Shown: positions 53,511-62,387, counted from the stretch's first letter. The stretch is 64,000 nucleotides of DNA from Gemmatimonadota bacterium (GCA_009692205.1 SHZR01000002.1:101895-165894), one strand, 5' to 3'. Numbers and translations: made by a program. Notes: a model not told the origin generated them from the sequence alone.

Positions 53511-55499
53511 ATGACCCACACGCGCTGCCCGCGGCCGAGTCGCTCGATCGTCGCCGCATGGGTGTCTCTCGTCGTCCTCGGCTCGGGTGCCGTTTCCGCG
53601 GGCGCACAGGAAGCCCGGGTAGCGCGCCCCATCCCGGCCGCGGTGACGCCACCCACCGAGTACCAGCGCGCCATCGAGCGCGGCTGGCGGAGCGAGGACG
53701 GCAGTCCGGGCCACTCCTATTGGCAGCAGGGCACGACGTACGACATCGAGGCTCGACTCGACCCGGTGGCGGCCAAGCTCGAGGGTACGGTTCGCATCGC
53801 GTACGCGAACAACGCCCCGGCGACGCTCCGGACGGTCTCCCTGTACCTCTACCAGAACTTCCATCGCGAAGATGCGGTGCGTCACGAGCCGGCGTCGGAG
53901 ATCACCGGAGGCGTGACGCTGCGGCGCGTCGTGGCGGGCGGAGCCGTGTTGGAGGAGGGCGAGCTCGAGGCCGGTCCCGGCTACCACGTCGACGGCACCG
54001 TCATGGAGCTTCGGCCCACGACGCCGATGGAGCAGGGTGACACGCTCCATCTCGAGATCGAGTGGGAGATGACGGTGCCGCAGAAGGGCATCAACGAGCG
54101 CATGGGCCACTCGAACCACGAGGTCTACTTCCTGGCCTACTGGTTTCCGAAGATGGCGGTGCTCGACGATCTGCGCGTCTGGGACGCCGAGCCCTTCCTC
54201 GGGATCGGTGAGTTCTACGACGACTTCGCGAACTACACCGCGGCCATCACCGTCCCCGTCGACTGGAGCGTGCTCGCGACCGGCGAGCTGGCCAACCCCG
54301 AGGAGGTCTACTCGGCGCTCACGCGGGAGCGGCTAGCCGCGGCGGCGCTGTCGGACACGCTCGTGACGATCGCGGGTCGGGGAGAGCGGGACGCGCTCGC
54401 GGTGACCGCGGATGCACCGGAAGGGTGGCTCACGTACCGATTCACCGCCGACAGCGTTCGGGACTTCACTTGGACGGCGTCCAACGTGCAGCGCTGGGAC
54501 GCAACCTCGGCGAGCGTCCTGAGCAGTACGGAAGACGGCGCCGTGGACCGCGTGCTCATCCATGCGCTCTGGCGTCCCGAGCGCGCGCCGCTGTGGTCGC
54601 AGGCGTGGCTCTACGGCAAGCAGTCCATCGAGTTCCACTCGACGTACACCGGCTTCCCCTACCCGTGGCCGCATATGACCCTCGTGGAGGGGGCCGACAT
54701 CATCGGGGGCGGGATGGAGTTTCCGATGATGACCCTCATCGACGCGTTCGAAAACGGCCAGACGCTCTTCAACACGATGTCCCACGAGATCGCGCATATG
54801 TGGGTGCCGATGATCGTCGGGACCAACGAGCGGCGGTACGCCTGGATGGACGAGGGCTCGGCGAACTACATAGAGGGCGAGAGCCGCATGGAGCTCTGGC
54901 CGGGTGTCGACCATCAGCGCGTCGAGGCCCGTGCCTACCTGGCGTTCGCGGCCTCCCGCCAGGAGCAGGCTCTCATGCGCCACGCCGACTGGTACGAGTC
55001 GGCGAACGGGTACGGTATCGCGTCCTACAACAAGCCCGCGGCGCTCATGGTGGCGCTCCGTGAGGTCCTGGGTGAGGACACGTGGGAGCAGGCGTACCGA
55101 GCCTTCATCTCCGAGTGGGCCTTCAAGCATCCGACGCCGTGGGACTTCTTCGCCACCTTCGAGCGCTTCTCGGCCCAGGATCTCGACTGGTTCTGGACGT
55201 CTTTCTACTACGAGACGTGGACGCTCGACCAATCCGTGGGTGACGTGACGACGCGCCCCAACGGAACCACGACCGTGGTCATCGACGACCTCGGCTCCGC
55301 GCCGTTCCCGACGCACGTGCGCATCCGCACGTCCGGGGGCCGAACCATCGAGCACGACATTCCGGTCGACCACTGGCTCGCCGGCAACACCAGCTACGAG
55401 ATCGACGTCGGCCGCGAGACCGTCACGCGGGTCGAGATCGACCCGGCGGGCTACGCCCCGGATGTGGACCGGGCGAACAACCTGTGGCCGAGGGGCTGA
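53511..55499 (+). CDS. M1-family metallopeptidase (aminopeptidase N-like), exported
   Basis: The ATG at 53511 gives 662 residues with a cleavable signal peptide (about 1-33, ending SAGAQE). A beta-saddle domain leads to the zinc catalytic domain: GGMEFPMM in the place of GAMEN, and HEIAHMW at 425-431 with the third ligand Glu448 (AWMDEGSANY), exactly 18 residues after the second His. A short beta tail (ending WPRG) follows the helical part. The protein is likely a periplasmic aminopeptidase for nutrient peptides. A longer open frame to 53439 has no signal-peptide logic. Confidence 0.93.
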   Translation: MTHTRCPRPSRSIVAAWVSLVVLGSGAVSAGAQEARVARPIPAAVTPPTEYQRAIERGWRSEDGSPGHSYWQQGTTYDIEARLDPVAAKLEGTVRIAYANNAPATLRTVSLYLYQNFHREDAVRHEPASEITGGVTLRRVVAGGAVLEEGELEAGPGYHVDGTVMELRPTTPMEQGDTLHLEIEWEMTVPQKGINERMGHSNHEVYFLAYWFPKMAVLDDLRVWDAEPFLGIGEFYDDFANYTAAITVPVDWSVLATGELANPEEVYSALTRERLAAAALSDTLVTIAGRGERDALAVTADAPEGWLTYRFTADSVRDFTWTASNVQRWDATSASVLSSTEDGAVDRVLIHALWRPERAPLWSQAWLYGKQSIEFHSTYTGFPYPWPHMTLVEGADIIGGGMEFPMMTLIDAFENGQTLFNTMSHEIAHMWVPMIVGTNERRYAWMDEGSANYIEGESRMELWPGVDHQRVEARAYLAFAASRQEQALMRHADWYESANGYGIASYNKPAALMVALREVLGEDTWEQAYRAFISEWAFKHPTPWDFFATFERFSAQDLDWFWTSFYYETWTLDQSVGDVTTRPNGTTTVVIDDLGSAPFPTHVRIRTSGGRTIEHDIPVDHWLAGNTSYEIDVGRETVTRVEIDPAGYAPDVDRANNLWPRG

Positions 55500-55511
55500 G
55501 GGCGAGATTCC

Positions 55512-55769
55512 TCAGGGGCCTTTCAGGCCTCGAGTCCCGTACGCTTTCGCGAACAGGTCGTCGCCGAGGCGAATGCGAGCCAGTCGGAGGAACAGTTCCT
55601 GCTCACTCTCGCCCGGGTGCCGTGCGCGCAGCCCAGCCAACGCGAGCTGATCTGCCGCGAGCGTAAGGTCGTGCATCCGCTGGAGCTTCTCTGCGGGCGT
55701 CATCCGTCGGTAGAGGTCGATCAGGACCTCCATCGCCTCGGGGGAGGTGTCGCTCAAGCGGTGCGCCAT
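55512..55769 (-). CDS. Small helical protein, unknown
   Basis: The ATG at 55769 gives 85 residues, all helical by appearance: SPEAMEVLIDLYRRMTPAEK, LQRMHDLTLAADQLALAG, RARHPGESEQELFLRLARIR and LGDDLFAKAYG. Similar short proteins are common hypothetical genes in this type of bacterium, often beside small accessory enzymes. It starts 11 bases after the VOC gene ends and is likely co-transcribed with it. A longer frame to 56225 runs antisense-like over the VOC gene in the wrong frame. Confidence 0.7.
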   Translation of the reverse strand: MAHRLSDTSPEAMEVLIDLYRRMTPAEKLQRMHDLTLAADQLALAGLRARHPGESEQELFLRLARIRLGDDLFAKAYGTRGLKGP

Positions 55770-55780
55770 GAGGCAATATC

Positions 55781-56197
55781 TCAGCCCCCCACCCGCGCCG
55801 CGAACCCCACCATCGTCCCGCAGGGCGGCCGCACGAAGATCTCGTCCATGCCGTAGAACGTCTGCCGGCGCGGCACGAGCACTTCGGTGTCGCCGAGCGC
55901 CGCGATCACGTCGTCGAGGCGATCGACCTCGATGAAGAGGGCCGTAGTGCCGCGCTCGAGCTCGGCGCCGAGATCGGCCGGAGCCCCGGAGGCCGGTAGG
56001 TCCGCGTCCACGCTCGCCCGGCTCTGGTACATCAGCTCCACACCGCCCTTCTGGAGCATCGCGAAGCCGAGCTTGTCCCCATGCGGGACGGTGGCAGTCA
56101 GTTCGAAGCCGAGCTTGTCGGCCCAGAAGGGCAGACACGGCTCGATCTCCGGTACCACGAGGATCGGAGTGACCTTGTTCCTGCCGGCGTCGTTCAT
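55781..56197 (-). CDS. VOC (glyoxalase/bleomycin-resistance) family protein
   Basis: A 138-residue single VOC module made of two beta-alpha-beta-beta-beta units: KVTPILVVPEIEPCLPFWAD KLGF-type opening, LGFAMLQKGGVELMYQS, then TALFIEVDRLDDVIAALGD and EIFVRPPCGTMVGFAA. Family members include glyoxalases, dioxygenases and resistance proteins that sequester drugs; metal ligands cannot be assigned confidently here. It heads a two-gene minus-strand operon, 30 bases upstream of the dnaE2 3' end. Confidence 0.85.
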   Translation of the reverse strand: MNDAGRNKVTPILVVPEIEPCLPFWADKLGFELTATVPHGDKLGFAMLQKGGVELMYQSRASVDADLPASGAPADLGAELERGTTALFIEVDRLDDVIAALGDTEVLVPRRQTFYGMDEIFVRPPCGTMVGFAARVGG

Positions 56198-56227
56198 GGG
56201 CTGCGTCCTTAGGGTAGGGGTCCAAAT

Positions 56228-59200
56228 TTAGCCGAAGCTCTTGATGCCGGGCGGGCTCTGCCGGAGCGCCGTCAGGTAGCGGAACGCGCTGGGGTCCGAG
56301 CGCTCGGGGTCCTCGGGTTGGGCCCAGGACTCCATCGTCTCCGGGAGCGACGTCTGGAGCTCGGGGAAATGGCCCTCGGCTTCGCCCTCCCGCACGAGGG
56401 CGGGTGCGGCCTGGCTCGCCCCGGCCTCGGCATACGAGCGCGAGAGCCCGGCGCGGCGGACGGGGGTCCCCGGCACGCGGAGGGCCGCGACGCTCTGGGC
56501 GATCACGTTGAGCGTGGCGCCGTCCTTCTGCAGCCGGCCGCGCACGGTGAGGAACGGCTCCATGCGCACGGCCGAGCGGTCTCTTTGGTAGATATCGGGC
56601 TTCACAATCACGTTGATGGGACCGTGCTCATCTTCCATGAGCACAAAGACATAGCCTTTCGCGGTCTGGGGTCGCTGGCGCGTCGTCACGAGCCCCGCCA
56701 CGCACACCGTGCTCCCCTGCCGGAGGTGCGGGAGGCGGTCCGAAGAGACCGTTCCCGGAGGAAGGGAGCGCTGGAGGAGCGTGAGGGGGTGGAGCTCGGC
56801 CGAGAAGCGGAGCATCCGATACTCGGCGATCATCCGGTCGGTGGGCCCGAGGTCGGGGAAGTGGAGCCGGGCGTAGGGATCCTCGAGATCCATCTCGGTC
56901 TGGGCGTGGTCCTCACGCCCTCCGGTGCGCTCGTCATCCGTGTCGGGCCCGAGCCAGAGGCCGGCCTGCCAGAGGAGTTCGCGCCGCGTGAGCCCGAACC
57001 CGGCGAACCCGCCCACCCAGATGAGGTTCTCCACCGCCGGGCGCTTGAGCGCGGCCGGCGTGCGGCGTAGGAAGTCGACCAGCGAGAGGTAGGGGCCGTG
57101 TGCCTGGCGTTCCGCGACGACCCGCTCGGCGATCTCCACCCCCCAGCCGCGCACGAACCCGAGCCCGATGCGCAGGTCCCCCCCCTCGGCCGTGCAGGCG
57201 ACGACGCTCCGGTTCATGTCGGGCAGGAGCGTCCTGATCCGATTCCTGCGGGCGTCCCGGCCGAGGGCGTCCAGGGAGTAGAAGCCCATCGGCTGGTTGT
57301 TGAAGAGCGCGACGTAGAACTCGACCGGGTAATAGTGCCGGAGCCACGCGGACTGATAGGCCAACAGCGCGAAGGCCGCTGCGTGGGACTTCGGGAAGCC
57401 GAACTCGGAGAACGCGGTCACCTGGGCGAAGACCTCCCGGGCGGTCGTTTCGTCGACCCCGTTCGCCGTGGCGCCGGCCAGGAAATCGCTCCAGTGCGCC
57501 GTGAGTGCCTCCTTGGAGCGCTTGCGGCTCATGGCCCGCCGAAGCGACTCGGCCTGGCCATCGGAGAAGCTCGCGAGGGCCTGGCAGACCTTCAGCACCT
57601 GATCCTGGAAGATGATGACTCCCAACGTCTCCCCGAGTGCCTCCTCCAGTAATGGATGAGGGTAGGGGACCTGATAGTCGGGCGACTCCCGCAGCACCTC
57701 GCGGCGCCGCACGTACGGGTTCACCGCGCCTCCGACGATCGGCCCCGGGCGCACGATCGCGACCTGCACCCCCAGGTCCTCGAGGTTCCGGGGGCGGGTG
57801 CGCCGAAGCATCTGGATCTGCGCGCGGCTCTCGATCTGGAAGAGGCCCACCGTGTCGCCCGAGCAGATGCGGTCGTAGAGCGCCTCGTCCTGGTAGTCGA
57901 TGCGGGACAGGTCGGGCGCCGTACCCTGCCGGTCGGCGATCAGGTCGACGCAGTCCTCGACGGCAGAGAGCATGCCGAGCGCGAGGAAGTCGATCTTGAT
58001 GAAGCCCGCGTCCTCGCAGGAGTCCTTGTCCCACTGGCAGAGCACCCGGCCCTCCCAGGCGGCGGGCTCGAGCGGGACGATCTCCACGAGGGGCCGGCTC
58101 GAGATGATCATCCCGCCTACGTGCTGGGAGATGTGGCGCGGGAGCCCCGCGACCTCCTCGGCCAGCTCGCCGAGGAGCCGCCAGAGCGGCGCGTCCGCGC
58201 GGTCCTTGAACTCCGGAAGCGCGGCGATCTCCTCCGCGAGGCCCGAGGCCGAGCGGTGCTCGGCGAGCTTGGAGAGCTTCTCCATCTCCCCGAAGGGCAG
58301 CTCGAGCGCCCGGCCGATCTCACGCACCGCGGACTTGAGCCGGTACGTGGGGAACGTACAGACGAGCGCCGTGTGCTCGCGGCCGTACTTCTTGTAGACC
58401 CTGAGGATCAGCTCCTCCCGAATGTCCCTCGGGAAGTCGAGGTCGATGTCGGGGACGCTCCGGAGCGCCTCGTTGAGGAAGCGGCCCAGGAAGAGGTTGT
58501 TCTTCACCGGATCGATGTGCGAGAGCCCGATCAGATAGCAGATGATCGACGAGACGGAGGAGCCGCGCCCGCGCCCGGGTGGGAGTCCCGAGGTCGCCCG
58601 GGGGGCCTCCCCCCGTATCTCGCGGCCGACCTGGACGGCGAGCTGCATGATGTCGCGGTAGACCAGGAAGAAGCCTGCCAAGCCGTGCAGGTCGACGAGG
58701 CTGAGCTCGGTGTGCAGCCGCGCCTCGGCGTCGTGCTCCTCCGTGCTCCCGGGCGCGTAGAACTCGCCGATCTTCGCGAGGCAGATCTGGGCGAGCGTCT
58801 CGAGCGCCACATCCGTGGAACCGCCGCGCTCCGCGCCCTCGAAGTCGGGGAACTCGTAGCCGAGGTCCTCGGTCAGGTCGAATGCGGCGCAGCGTTCGGC
58901 GATCAGGAGCGTGTTCGTGATCGCCTCGGGGCGGCTCTCGAAGCGGTGCTCGACCTCCCAGGGCGAGAACAGGTGGAAGAGGCTGTTCGCCCGACGGGCG
59001 CCGTGCGCGCCGTCGAGGGTCGAACGGTTTCGGATCGAGACCAGCACGTCCTGGAGGCGGTGCCGCTCCGGGCGGTGGTAGTGCACGTTGCCCGTGGCGA
59101 CGACCCCGAGCCCGAGCCGGCCCGCGAGCCGTGCGAGTGCCTTGTTGCGGGTAGTGTCTCCCTTCACCGCGTTGTCCTGCAGTTCGACGAAGACGCTGCC

Positions 59201-59695
59201 GGCGCCGAACGCCGAGACGAGCCGATTCGCGAGCGCTTCGGCGTCGGCGACCGAGGAGTCGAGCGCGGCCGCGACGGGGCTCCTCGCGCACCCCGTGAGG
59301 AGGATCAGACCATCGGCGCGCTCGATCAGCGAGGAGAGCGGGAGCCTGGGGTCCGTGCGCTCCGAGCCCATGTGTGCCTCGGTGAGGAGGCGGCACAGGT
59401 TCGCGTACCCCGTGGGGTTCTCAGCCAGGAGCGTAACATGATGACCTCCTTCCGGTTCCTCGATTCCTGAGAAGCACTCTCTCAGGGTGACTTCGGCCCC
59501 CGTGATGGGCTGGAGGTTGGCCTCCTTGGCCGCCCGCGCGAACTCCATCGAGCCGTAGAGACCGTTGTGGTCGGTGAGCGCGAGGGCAGGGTAGCCGAGC
59601 TCGGCCGCACGCAGCACCAGCTCCTCGGGATGGGAGGCGCCGTCCAGGAACGAGAAGCCCGAGTGGCAGTGCAACTCGACGTAGGGGAGGGGCAT
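56228..59695 (-). CDS. dnaE2: Error-prone DNA polymerase III alpha subunit DnaE2 (ImuC)
   Basis: DnaE2 performs damage-induced translesion synthesis, usually with ImuA and ImuB, which are not in the window. At 1155 residues it is shorter than replicative DnaE. The PHP domain opens YVELHCHSGFSFLDGAS and ALTDHNGLYGS; the polymerase active site PDIDLDFP is at 415-422 (Asp417, Asp419); the OB domain near the C terminus (VCVAGLVTTRQRPQTAKGYVF) is present. The ATG at 59695 gives the standard N terminus. A candidate LexA operator begins 4 bases upstream. Residues 97-275 are duplicated as a fragment 8 kb away. Confidence 0.96.
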   Translation of the reverse strand: MPLPYVELHCHSGFSFLDGASHPEELVLRAAELGYPALALTDHNGLYGSMEFARAAKEANLQPITGAEVTLRECFSGIEEPEGGHHVTLLAENPTGYANLCRLLTEAHMGSERTDPRLPLSSLIERADGLILLTGCARSPVAAALDSSVADAEALANRLVSAFGAGSVFVELQDNAVKGDTTRNKALARLAGRLGLGVVATGNVHYHRPERHRLQDVLVSIRNRSTLDGAHGARRANSLFHLFSPWEVEHRFESRPEAITNTLLIAERCAAFDLTEDLGYEFPDFEGAERGGSTDVALETLAQICLAKIGEFYAPGSTEEHDAEARLHTELSLVDLHGLAGFFLVYRDIMQLAVQVGREIRGEAPRATSGLPPGRGRGSSVSSIICYLIGLSHIDPVKNNLFLGRFLNEALRSVPDIDLDFPRDIREELILRVYKKYGREHTALVCTFPTYRLKSAVREIGRALELPFGEMEKLSKLAEHRSASGLAEEIAALPEFKDRADAPLWRLLGELAEEVAGLPRHISQHVGGMIISSRPLVEIVPLEPAAWEGRVLCQWDKDSCEDAGFIKIDFLALGMLSAVEDCVDLIADRQGTAPDLSRIDYQDEALYDRICSGDTVGLFQIESRAQIQMLRRTRPRNLEDLGVQVAIVRPGPIVGGAVNPYVRRREVLRESPDYQVPYPHPLLEEALGETLGVIIFQDQVLKVCQALASFSDGQAESLRRAMSRKRSKEALTAHWSDFLAGATANGVDETTAREVFAQVTAFSEFGFPKSHAAAFALLAYQSAWLRHYYPVEFYVALFNNQPMGFYSLDALGRDARRNRIRTLLPDMNRSVVACTAEGGDLRIGLGFVRGWGVEIAERVVAERQAHGPYLSLVDFLRRTPAALKRPAVENLIWVGGFAGFGLTRRELLWQAGLWLGPDTDDERTGGREDHAQTEMDLEDPYARLHFPDLGPTDRMIAEYRMLRFSAELHPLTLLQRSLPPGTVSSDRLPHLRQGSTVCVAGLVTTRQRPQTAKGYVFVLMEDEHGPINVIVKPDIYQRDRSAVRMEPFLTVRGRLQKDGATLNVIAQSVAALRVPGTPVRRAGLSRSYAEAGASQAAPALVREGEAEGHFPELQTSLPETMESWAQPEDPERSDPSAFRYLTALRQSPPGIKSFG

Positions 59696-59698
59696 TTA

Positions 59699-59715
59699 CC
59701 GAAGATAAACCGAAA
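59699..59715. promoter_or_regulatory. Candidate LexA operator at dnaE2
   Basis: CCGAAGATAAACCGAAA fits the CCGAAN-N5-CCGAAA pattern seen twice upstream of lexA, with the same 11-bp period and the same orientation toward its gene. It lies directly in front of the dnaE2 start codon, implying a very short leader or a repressor site overlapping the transcript start. Confidence 0.6.
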
Positions 59716-59847
59716 GATGGATGCCGCAATGAGCGGATGCTTCTGCGTTTCCTGGTGGGCCCGGGTACGTCGCTCGACGTATCCAGGCGTCCGCGGCTCG
59801 CTCGCACCTTTCGTGTGTTCATTGAACGCGCCCCGAAAGGAGGACCC

Positions 59848-60402
59848 ATGAAAGCTCTCATGATCGTCGCATTGGTGGCCGCCACTCTCCCGATCGCTGC
59901 CGGAGCGCAGTCTGTCGCGACGGCAGGGGACCGGATCCGCATTCGTCAGACCGACGGCAGCTCCGTCGTCGGAACGGTCGTCGAGGCATCCGACAGCCAA
60001 ATGCGCCTCCTGGGCCCGGGTGGGGAGTTCGTCGTTGCGAGGGACGAGATCCGTACCTTGGAGCGGAGTCGCGGGGAAGGGCGTGCGTTCGCGAAGAATT
60101 TCTTCGTGACGACCGGTGCTGGCGCACTCGTGTTTGGGTTCCTGTCTGCTGCGACGTTCGAGCAGTGCAGCGGCTTTTGTATCGGCCCCACTTCGACGGG
60201 CGAGGCGTTCACTTGGGGGGTCGTGGGCGGCGGGATCCTCTCGATGCCGATCGGAGTCATCGTCGGGCTCGTGGTGAAGGGTGAGCGGTGGGACCGTCTC
60301 TTCCTGCCGCGACCCGCGAACGTTGCGCTCTCGTTCGCACCTGTCCGCGGCGGCGGCTTCGCATTTCGGGCGTCCATCCCGGTGGGCGGACGTCGGCGGT
60401 AA
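59848..60402 (+). CDS. Exported protein with two membrane segments, unknown
   Basis: From the ATG at 59848, preceded by AAAGGAGG five bases away, the protein has 184 residues. A signal peptide ends IAAGAQS (about residue 20). A small beta domain follows (DRIRIRQTDGSSVVGTVVEA, FVVARDEIRTLERS), then two hydrophobic segments (FVTTGAGALVFGFLSAATF and GGGILSMPIGVIVGLVV) around a short Cys-containing loop. Domain order resembles the lipoprotein at 33760. Not recognised. Confidence 0.7.
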   Translation: MKALMIVALVAATLPIAAGAQSVATAGDRIRIRQTDGSSVVGTVVEASDSQMRLLGPGGEFVVARDEIRTLERSRGEGRAFAKNFFVTTGAGALVFGFLSAATFEQCSGFCIGPTSTGEAFTWGVVGGGILSMPIGVIVGLVVKGERWDRLFLPRPANVALSFAPVRGGGFAFRASIPVGGRRR

Positions 60403-60409
60403 TCGTTGA

Positions 60410-60444
60410 CATGCGCATCGCATGCTAACATGCTTGCAGCATGT
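60410..60444 (+). promoter_or_regulatory. Tandem operator dyads of vapBC
   Basis: Two perfect dyads sit at the vapB start: CATGCG-cat-CGCATG (60410-60424) and ACATGC-ttgca-GCATGT (60428-60444). The second includes the vapB ATG. This is the expected binding site for a ribbon-helix-helix antitoxin. Confidence 0.6.
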
Positions 60445-60671
60445 CCAAGATGATCCAGATCCGGAACGTCCCGGCCGAGGTCCACCGCACGCTCAAGGCG
60501 AGGGCCGCTCGGGCGGGGTCGACGCTCTCGGACTACCTGCTGTCGGAGCTCGAGGACCTAGCGAAGCGCCCGACGCCCGAGGAGATGCGAGACCGCTTGG
60601 ATCGTCGCACCCGCGTGCTCGAGGGTGAGAGCTCCGCCGACGCGGTTCGTGCCGTCAGGGCGGCGCGCTGA
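60441..60671 (+). CDS. vapB: Ribbon-helix-helix antitoxin (VapB/FitA-like)
   Basis: A 76-residue protein starting MIQIRNVPAEVHRTLKARAA after MSK, the FitA/VapB ribbon-helix-helix pattern, with AGSTLSDYLLSELEDLA as second helix and a charged tail that would wrap the toxin. It should repress its own promoter through the palindromes that overlap its start codon, and neutralise the PIN toxin encoded next, with which it overlaps by 4 bases. Confidence 0.88.
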   Translation: MSKMIQIRNVPAEVHRTLKARAARAGSTLSDYLLSELEDLAKRPTPEEMRDRLDRRTRVLEGESSADAVRAVRAAR

Positions 60672-61060
60672 TCGTCGTAGACGCGTCCGCTGCGGTGGAG
60701 TTGCTCCTGCGCCGCGAGGCCTATGAACGCCTCGCAGCGCTCCTCCTCGCCCCGGGCCAGATCCTGCACGCGCCGCACTTGCTCGACGTCGAGGTGGCGC
60801 AGGTTATTCGCCGATTGGAGCACCGCGCCGAACTGACCGCGGCCCGCGCCGAAGAGGCGCTCGACGACCTACGCGCGCTGCGGGTGGTACGACACGCTCA
60901 CCTGCCCCTATTGGAGCGGGTGTGGGAACTCAGAAGCAACCTGTCGGCTTACGACGCCCTCTACGTTGCTCTCGCCGAAGCTCTCGATGCTCCGCTCGTG
61001 ACCACCGACGAGCGACTGCAGGGATCGCCGTCGCATCACGCCGAGGTTGTGATCCCGTAA
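60668..61060 (+). CDS. vapC: PIN-domain toxin (VapC-like ribonuclease)
   Basis: VapC toxins cleave tRNA or rRNA. The PIN fold needs the first Asp in IVVDASAAVELL, then Glu in LLDVEVAQVI, and Asp residues in SAYDALYVALAEAL and LVTTDERL; all are present in a 130-residue frame. No ATG, GTG or TTG precedes the first Asp: the frame begins at CTG 60668, which overlaps the vapB stop (CTGA). The first standard start, GTG 60695, would remove an active-site residue. Translation from CTG by coupling to vapB is the simplest reading. Confidence 0.85.
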   Translation: MIVVDASAAVELLLRREAYERLAALLLAPGQILHAPHLLDVEVAQVIRRLEHRAELTAARAEEALDDLRALRVVRHAHLPLLERVWELRSNLSAYDALYVALAEALDAPLVTTDERLQGSPSHHAEVVIP

Positions 61061-61127
61061 GGGCGCGACCGCGTCCTGGCAGTCGCTGTGAGGTCGCCCC
61101 GCTCCGTCGGCTGAGGGCGGTGGTCCT

Positions 61128-61487
61128 CTATACGAGGTCGAGGAACTCCAGGAGCGCCGCACGAATCTGGTCCTGAAGCGCCTCCGGCAGGAGTCCAAGT
61201 TCCTCGCGGAACAGCGTGTTGTCCCAAGCCAGCATCTGGTCCACCAGGATGTCGCTGTCGCGGCTAAGCCCGGCAGTGCCAGCGGGCACGCGGATGCGGA
61301 GGGGGAATGCATCCTCGGCCACAACGTGGGTGGTGAGCGGGAGGATGACCGTGCTCGGATGTCCGGCAGCCGCGAACTCGGAGGGCTGGATGGCGACGCA
61401 GGGGCGCTGCTTGCCGGGTTTGGTGCCGACGCGCGGCGCGAGATCCACGACATAGACGTGCCATCGGCGCGGCTCGGCGTCGAGCAC
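61128..61487 (-). CDS. PemK/MazF-type mRNA endoribonuclease toxin
   Basis: A 119-residue protein with the PemK/MazF pattern: RRWHVYVVDLAPRVGTKPGK, QRPCVAIQPSEF, STVILPLTTHV and SDILVDQMLAWD. The basic GTKPGKQRP stretch corresponds to the conserved active-site Arg region. Lies directly downstream of its probable antitoxin with a 2-base gap. Length is normal, and no disruption is seen, so it is probably functional. Confidence 0.88.
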   Translation of the reverse strand: MLDAEPRRWHVYVVDLAPRVGTKPGKQRPCVAIQPSEFAAAGHPSTVILPLTTHVVAEDAFPLRIRVPAGTAGLSRDSDILVDQMLAWDNTLFREELGLLPEALQDQIRAALLEFLDLV

Positions 61488-61489
61488 GG

Positions 61490-61729
61490 TCAGCCGATGC
61501 GGTGCAGACGGCTGTGACGGCGGAAGTCGGTAAGCGACTGTGCGCTCGTGTGGGCGGCGACCTTTACGGCGCGCTTCCAGCGCGAGACGCGTTCGGCGCG
61601 CTCAGCGTTGCGTTCGAGCAGGTCGAGCGCAGTGCGCACGACCGCCACCTTCGTCCGCGCGCCGAGGCGTTTCTTGAGCGCCTCGATGCGCCGGGCATCG
61701 GCTTCCTGCAGCATCAGGGGGACACCCAT
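61490..61729 (-). CDS. CopG/RHH-like antitoxin paired with the MazF-type toxin
   Basis: A 79-residue protein: MLQEADARRIEALKKRLGAR, then TKVAVVRTALDLLERNAERA as a helix-turn-helix-like pair typical of ribbon-helix-helix antitoxins, with a basic tail (WKRAVKVAAHTSAQSL). It precedes the toxin gene by 2 bases. The DNA just upstream of its start is AT-rich with a perfect 5-5-5 dyad, a likely autoregulatory site. Confidence 0.75.
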   Translation of the reverse strand: MGVPLMLQEADARRIEALKKRLGARTKVAVVRTALDLLERNAERAERVSRWKRAVKVAAHTSAQSLTDFRRHSRLHRIG

Positions 61730-61752
61730 GTGGGAGCACCTCGACTATAGTG

Positions 61753-61767
61753 TAGGATATACTCCTA
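61753..61767. promoter_or_regulatory. Operator dyad of the mazF-type module
   Basis: TAGGA-TATAC-TCCTA is a perfect dyad 24-38 bp upstream of the antitoxin start, inside an AT-rich block (61745-61776) ending in a TATATATAT run. Likely promoter and antitoxin-binding site. Confidence 0.5.
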
Positions 61768-61841
61768 TATATATATGCGAGGCCGTGCCGTCCAGCGGGC
61801 GTCGGGCTCGGCGGAGTCTCCGACAATGAAGTGAGATTCAG

Positions 61842-62387
61842 ATGGCGCTCACCGCGACCGTGTACACCGTGGATGTCTCCCTCAGCCACATGGACCGTGG
61901 TGTATACGAGCAGCTGAGCATCAAGGCGGCGCGTCATCCCTCGGAGAGCGCGGAGTATTTCCTGACGCGCCTGCTGGCCTACTGCCTCGAATACCGTGAA
62001 GGGATCGCTTTCTCCAAGGGCGGCATCTCCGATCCCGACGATCCGCCGCTCATGATCAAGGACCTCACCGGGGCGTGGAAGAGTTGGATCGAGATCGGCG
62101 CCCCTGATGCCGCGCGCCTGCACCAGGCGAGCAAGGCGAGTCCGCGCGTGGCGCTCTACACACAGAAGGAGCCGCGCGTCCTGATGCGTAGCTACGAGGG
62201 CGCCCGCATCCACAAGGCAGAGCAAGTGGAGATCTACGCGATGGACCGCGACCTCTTGGCCTCGCTCGCGGACCGCCTCGACCGCCGCATCGCGTGGACG
62301 CTCTCGGTGACCGATAGCCAGCTGTTCTTGGACGTGGGCGGAGCATCATACAGCGGCGCCATCGAGCGACTCTCACTCCCGGGTTGA
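61842..62387 (+). CDS. yaeQ: YaeQ family protein
   Basis: YaeQ proteins have a PD-(D/E)XK nuclease-like fold and no settled role. The 181-residue protein is of normal length, with ATVYTVDVSLSHMDRGVYEQ, HPSESAEYFLTRLLAYCLEY, GGISDPDDPPLMIKDLTG and WIEIGAPDAARLHQASKA, covering the Asp/Glu-x-Lys-like core. It stands alone between a toxin-antitoxin module and integrase debris. Confidence 0.9.
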   Translation: MALTATVYTVDVSLSHMDRGVYEQLSIKAARHPSESAEYFLTRLLAYCLEYREGIAFSKGGISDPDDPPLMIKDLTGAWKSWIEIGAPDAARLHQASKASPRVALYTQKEPRVLMRSYEGARIHKAEQVEIYAMDRDLLASLADRLDRRIAWTLSVTDSQLFLDVGGASYSGAIERLSLPG

